DNA of 24,415 nt, taken from the IMG/VR virus record IMGVR_UViG_3300046642_000567, positions 1-24,415 of that record. One strand, written 5' to 3'. Position numbers and translations under genes: made by a program. Of this stretch, positions 21,841 through 24,415 are shown piece by piece (the stretch's first letter is position 1; each line of letters begins with the position of its first letter). The DNA comes from a virus. The notes beneath the pieces are model-generated. The model did no database searches. It had not been told where the DNA came from and was given only the letters and a program-made list of their open reading frames with translations.

Positions 21841-22259
21841 CTGCTCGATGAGCCCTGCGAGAAATTTGAACGATCGGCCGTGCTTTCATCAATCTGCTCG
21901 CGCAACCAACTGACGGCCGGATTGCTGTACAATTCGCGCGCATTGTCCTGGCTGAATGGCAAGTCAATTACATTGCCCTTAAGATCGACCAAGTGCCAAC
22001 CAACTGTCAATGCAGCCAGAATGTCGACTGCCTCAGCCTCGATCTCTTCCGGCGTGATTTTCATTCGGCCGCGCATCGCGAGTCGGCGGCGCTGGATGGT
22101 GCGCTGATGCTTGCGTGCGATCTCGGAGTCGGATGAGTAGTGATCGATGTAAGCGGGCTCACCATCGCCATTACGCATCGGCTGACGGGTGACGGGATGA
22201 ACCAGAATCAAGCGGAAGGGAGTTTCGACCTCGAGCTCGAGGCCAGCGAATTTAGACAT
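21837..22259 (-). CDS. tail assembly chaperone, first segment (G-like)
   Basis: A 140-residue protein; AAAGGA lies before the ATG at 22259. It starts 'SKFAGLELEVETPFRLILVH' and continues with 'PVTRQPMRNGDGEPAYIDHY', 'RTIQRRRLAMRGRMKITPEE' and 'DILAALTVGWHLVDLKG', then 'IDLPFSQDNARELYSNPAVS', a typical chaperone core seen upstream of the tape measure in this phage group. It ends at residue 140 with a short low-complexity 'SQGSSSS' after F133, where the slippery site sits. Only a fraction of ribosomes is expected to make the longer fusion, as in lambda G/GT. It coats the tape measure before tail-tube polymerisation. Confidence 0.85.
   Translation of the reverse strand: MSKFAGLELEVETPFRLILVHPVTRQPMRNGDGEPAYIDHYSSDSEIARKHQRTIQRRRLAMRGRMKITPEEIEAEAVDILAALTVGWHLVDLKGNVIDLPFSQDNARELYSNPAVSWLREQIDESTADRSNFSQGSSSS
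21861..21867 (-). other. programmed -1 frameshift slippery site between chaperone ORFs
   Basis: On the minus strand this reads AAATTTC with 0-frame codons A-AAT-TTC, the canonical X-XXY-YYZ heptamer. Slipping back one base continues in the -1 frame of the downstream chaperone ORF with no stop, and skips the 0-frame stop TGA (21837-21839). Two overlapping tail chaperone genes expressed by a -1 shift are known from many long-tailed phages (lambda G/GT). Slippage has not been measured here. Confidence 0.75.
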
Positions 22260-22283
22260 GATGTTTCCTTTGGCGGAAGGGTA

Positions 22284-22313
22284 GGCCGCGACGACCCGCC
22301 AGCCGCCGCGGCC
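22284..22313 (-). other. intergenic GC-rich hairpin between tail tube and chaperone genes
   Basis: GGCCGCG (22284-22290) and CGCGGCC (22307-22313) form a perfect 7-base inverted repeat with a 16-base loop in the 71-base gap after the tail tube stop. No T-run follows, so it is not a classic terminator. It might protect or pause the transcript so that the highly expressed tube gene and the poorly expressed chaperones differ in level. Chance occurrence in GC-rich DNA is possible. Confidence 0.35.
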
Positions 22314-22330
22314 CGATTGCTGTCAGGCAA

Positions 22331-23665
22331 TCACCCGGCACGAGCCAGGCGGGGCTCTTCCTTGGCGGTGGAAGAATCTTCGGGTTCGCCCTCGGTACTG
22401 CGCAGCAGCGAGCCGGCCGGCGTCTCACTATCCCAGATCTGCATGGTGGTTTGCGGAACGCCCGCCGTATTGCCCTCATATTTCAGGGCCTGATACGGAA
22501 TGGTGATCATCTGGCCCTGCTCTCCGGTCGTGGCGACATCGGCACCGCCCAACTTGACGCGAGGCAGATAGAACGACATCGATGGCGCGCCAGGCGTCGA
22601 GGCCGTCGTGAGATAGGCCAGCACATCGATCTCGGTCTCGTTCTTGAAATCGTTGAGTAGCACGGAGTCCTGAAAAAATGCCGTCATCTGACCGGTTATG
22701 ACATTTCTCCCGGCGAAGATCTCAGGCACTATATTACTTCCGACAACCGGATCTCCAGTCAGCGTAATGGCGTTCTGAATATTCATGCCCGTGATTACGG
22801 CAACGGTCTGGCCCGAGATCCGCAACAAACCATTGACCGCAGCCAGCAGTTTGGTGGTCGATGACGGTGCCGGTGCCGTAAAGAACGGCGCCGCCGTGGT
22901 CTCATACAGCTCCATATCACGCCCGGTGAAGTTGAATTCAATCGTTGACATGCCTGTCGCGGGCATCTGCAAATTGAATCCGCCGACTCGGCATTCGGTG
23001 TAGAGTCGCGCGATGTCGACATCGGAATTGTAGATTTCCACTGCGACCTTGCGCCTGACATGCGCGGTCGACGGGATCATCAAGGAAGACCCGGTCGTCG
23101 TTACCGTAAACGTGGTCTCGGCCGTGCCCGTAGTCGGAGCCGGGATCACCGCAACAGTACGATTGCTGGCGCCGCTAAACCCGGTAATTATGAACGTAAC
23201 GCCGTTGTTGGCGGTCGTCGTCGTCAGACCTGAAAACTTGATACCCATGCCCGCGCGCAGGCCGACTGTCACCGGATCACCGCCACCGAATGTCAGCGTC
23301 GAGGTGCCGCTATTGGCGGTCATCGAGGTCAGTGTGGTATTGCTGCTGGCGACAGGATCGAGCCAGTTGGCGCGGAACGACGCTTCAAACAGATCCTTGT
23401 AGGTGAACGGCGACAGTTCGCCACTGATGTTGCCCGCGACACGCCGCACGCCATGACGAAAATCCGCGATCTGGTAATCGCTGCGGATTTCGTTGCTCTG
23501 ATAGGTATCTTTCGTAAAAGCCAGCGTGCTGGCCACACGCCGCAAGATCTGCCCCCCGGCAGCGCCTGGGTCGGTCGCCGAGACCGCGGGGATGCCGGGG
23601 ACAATCGTTGGATCGGTGTAGAACTTGTAGACGATGCGGCCAGATACGCCTTCAGCTAAGGGCAT
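22331..23665 (-). CDS. major tail tube protein (phage_tube_2-type)
   Basis: A 444-residue protein. The ATG at 23665 is chosen because AGGAG lies 6 bases before it; an in-frame ATG 33 bases upstream would overlap the previous gene. The N-terminal part has 'TKDTYQSNEIRSDYQIADFR', then 'HGVRRVAGNISGELSPFTYK' and 'DLFEASFRANWLDP', the signature of tail tube proteins of this type. A 100-residue beta-rich insert (about 120-210, Thr/Gly-rich, 'NSGTSTLTFGGGDPVTVGLR') looks like an Ig-like decoration domain, and the end is 'QGQMITIPYQALKY'. It forms the hexameric tube. It follows a tail terminator-like gene and precedes the chaperones, the normal order. Confidence 0.88.
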   Translation of the reverse strand: MPLAEGVSGRIVYKFYTDPTIVPGIPAVSATDPGAAGGQILRRVASTLAFTKDTYQSNEIRSDYQIADFRHGVRRVAGNISGELSPFTYKDLFEASFRANWLDPVASSNTTLTSMTANSGTSTLTFGGGDPVTVGLRAGMGIKFSGLTTTTANNGVTFIITGFSGASNRTVAVIPAPTTGTAETTFTVTTTGSSLMIPSTAHVRRKVAVEIYNSDVDIARLYTECRVGGFNLQMPATGMSTIEFNFTGRDMELYETTAAPFFTAPAPSSTTKLLAAVNGLLRISGQTVAVITGMNIQNAITLTGDPVVGSNIVPEIFAGRNVITGQMTAFFQDSVLLNDFKNETEIDVLAYLTTASTPGAPSMSFYLPRVKLGGADVATTGEQGQMITIPYQALKYEGNTAGVPQTTMQIWDSETPAGSLLRSTEGEPEDSSTAKEEPRLARAG

Positions 23666-23681
23666 GGGTAACTCCTGTGTG

Positions 23682-24134
23682 TCATCCGATTTGATCAAAG
23701 ATCACTTGGGCCGCGACGAGAGCACCGGTGTAGTTGGAGACTTCGGAAGAAAGACCGGGAATAGAGAAATCACTGCCCGGCCCAAACGGTTCGACGTCGG
23801 CATTGAAGATCGAAATCACGCCATCTCGATAAGAGCGCAGATGATCGGCAACCGGCCTTGCCGCAGTTGCTGCTGCATCGTATCCGTACCCGAACGGCGT
23901 AAAGACATAGATCGAGGCCAAGGCCGTGTTGCGATAAACATTCTGGCCACGGCCGCCGCCGAACGCAGCCAGCGTCGAACCCTGAACGTCGAACACGAAG
24001 ATTCCGAACGTCGCTGGAACATCCGTGAACTGATACGATGGATCGCTATTATTGTAGATCGTAAAGGAGAACCCACCGCTATCGAGCCTGGCGCGAACCG
24101 CCCGCATCGCCTCGTCGGTTGAGACGCCCATCAT
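23682..24134 (-). CDS. tail terminator-like protein
   Basis: A 150-residue protein; its ATG overlaps the preceding stop (ATGA). Sequence is alpha/beta: 'TDEAMRAVRARLDSGGFSFT', 'YQFTDVPATFGIFVFDVQGS', 'ALASIYVFTPFGYGYD', 'ARPVADHLRSYRDGVISIFN', ending 'NYTGALVAAQVIFDQIG'. This length and pattern, with position directly before the tail tube gene, fits the tail terminator / tail completion group (GTA gp8/lambda U-like), which caps the tail. No single invariant motif fixes it, so the name rests on position and fold pattern. Confidence 0.6.
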   Translation of the reverse strand: MMGVSTDEAMRAVRARLDSGGFSFTIYNNSDPSYQFTDVPATFGIFVFDVQGSTLAAFGGGRGQNVYRNTALASIYVFTPFGYGYDAAATAARPVADHLRSYRDGVISIFNADVEPFGPGSDFSIPGLSSEVSNYTGALVAAQVIFDQIG

Positions 24135-24415
24135 CCAGCCGCGCGGATTTTCAAGGCAATCGGCTTGCCAGAAACGCCGATCTTCTCAATGCTATACATC
24201 GCGCTTTCCTTGAAACTGCCGGTGACGTGAGTATCTTCGTCGATCGGTGGCGTAGCGCTGAAATCATCGAAGCCTGTAAATCTGGTCACCAGTTTATCGT
24301 TGCTGTCGATCACCCTGATATCGAACGGCGGGCCGAGCAGCGTCTCGGCCAGTGCATACACCACGGCGTAGTTCTGGATTACCGAACCGACAAATTCCTT
24401 GGCAGGTTCATAGCG
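24131..24415 (-). CDS. partial phage structural-region protein, N-terminus beyond window
   Basis: The reading frame is open to the right edge, and 94 residues are visible. A GTG at 24364 could start it, but the frame upstream of that is continuous to the edge ('RYEPAKEFVGSVIQNYAVVY'), so the real start is probably outside. The sequence continues 'ALAETLLGPPFDIRVIDSND', 'FSATPPIDEDTHVTGSFKES', 'AMYSIEKIGVSGKPIALKIR'. Predominantly beta. It overlaps the terminator-like gene by 4 bases (ATGA). It may be a head-tail joining or minor virion protein; unknown. Confidence 0.65.
   Translation of the reverse strand, partial: RYEPAKEFVGSVIQNYAVVYALAETLLGPPFDIRVIDSNDKLVTRFTGFDDFSATPPIDEDTHVTGSFKESAMYSIEKIGVSGKPIALKIRAAG

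Noticed and set aside
1-24415. CRISPR array, tRNA genes, insertion sequences, diversity-generating retroelement
   Set aside because: I saw no regularly spaced direct repeats, no transposase or reverse transcriptase ORF, and no cloverleaf-like sequence.

Overview
This window is a contiguous piece of a siphovirus-type phage or prophage genome. The likely host is an alphaproteobacterium, probably Bradyrhizobium or a relative. That host call is inference. It rests on a GcrA-family regulator (a family centred on Alphaproteobacteria), tail genes of the kind found in rhodobacterial/rhizobial phages and gene transfer agents (DUF2460, DUF2163/BR0599-type), the high G+C content, and short accessory proteins that look like those of Bradyrhizobium prophages. 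I see no integrase, terminase, portal, capsid, tRNA or attachment site. They presumably lie outside the window.

Left arm (1-3871, all minus strand). An early DNA-metabolism operon is tightly coupled by 4-20 base overlaps. In transcription order it holds a small Cro/YdaS-like DNA-binding protein, an HNH endonuclease, a superfamily II helicase with a divergent Walker A, an unknown 199-residue protein, a small zinc-ribbon/HTH protein, and a YqaJ-type recombination exonuclease that runs off the left edge. A 79-base divergent control region (3872-3950) separates it from a plus-strand HTH regulator. This looks like a lysis/lysogeny switch.

Middle (3951-7932, mostly plus strand). This is an accessory block: the HTH regulator, a convergent 63-residue ORF, a secreted protein with an internal repeat, small coupled ORFs, a GcrA-like cell-cycle regulator, a single-pass membrane protein, and a membrane O-acyltransferase flanked by overlapping 28- and 37-residue membrane micropeptides. 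It ends with a signal-peptide/GN-linker/C-terminal-anchor protein and a short coiled coil. These are candidates for lysogenic conversion and host reprogramming.

Right arm (7962-24415, all minus strand). This is the late tail and lysis module, transcribed from right to left. The order is: partial ORF, tail-terminator-like protein, tail tube, two tail assembly chaperone ORFs joined by a probable programmed -1 frameshift (slippery AAATTTC at 21861-21867), an HK97-gp10-like protein, tape measure, DUF2460, DUF2163/BR0599, a hub with a fused LamG-like domain, small virion proteins, a SPRY-like adhesin, two small membrane proteins, an amidase endolysin with a C-terminal double-psi-barrel-like domain, more small membrane proteins, a proline-rich protein and a large tailspike (DUF4082 plus a glycosidase-like domain). 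The NlpC/P60 gene usually found between the DUF2163 and hub genes is absent.

The best-supported unusual item is the chaperone frameshift. The most interesting biology is probably the phage-borne GcrA plus acyltransferase block. I found no unequivocally new system.
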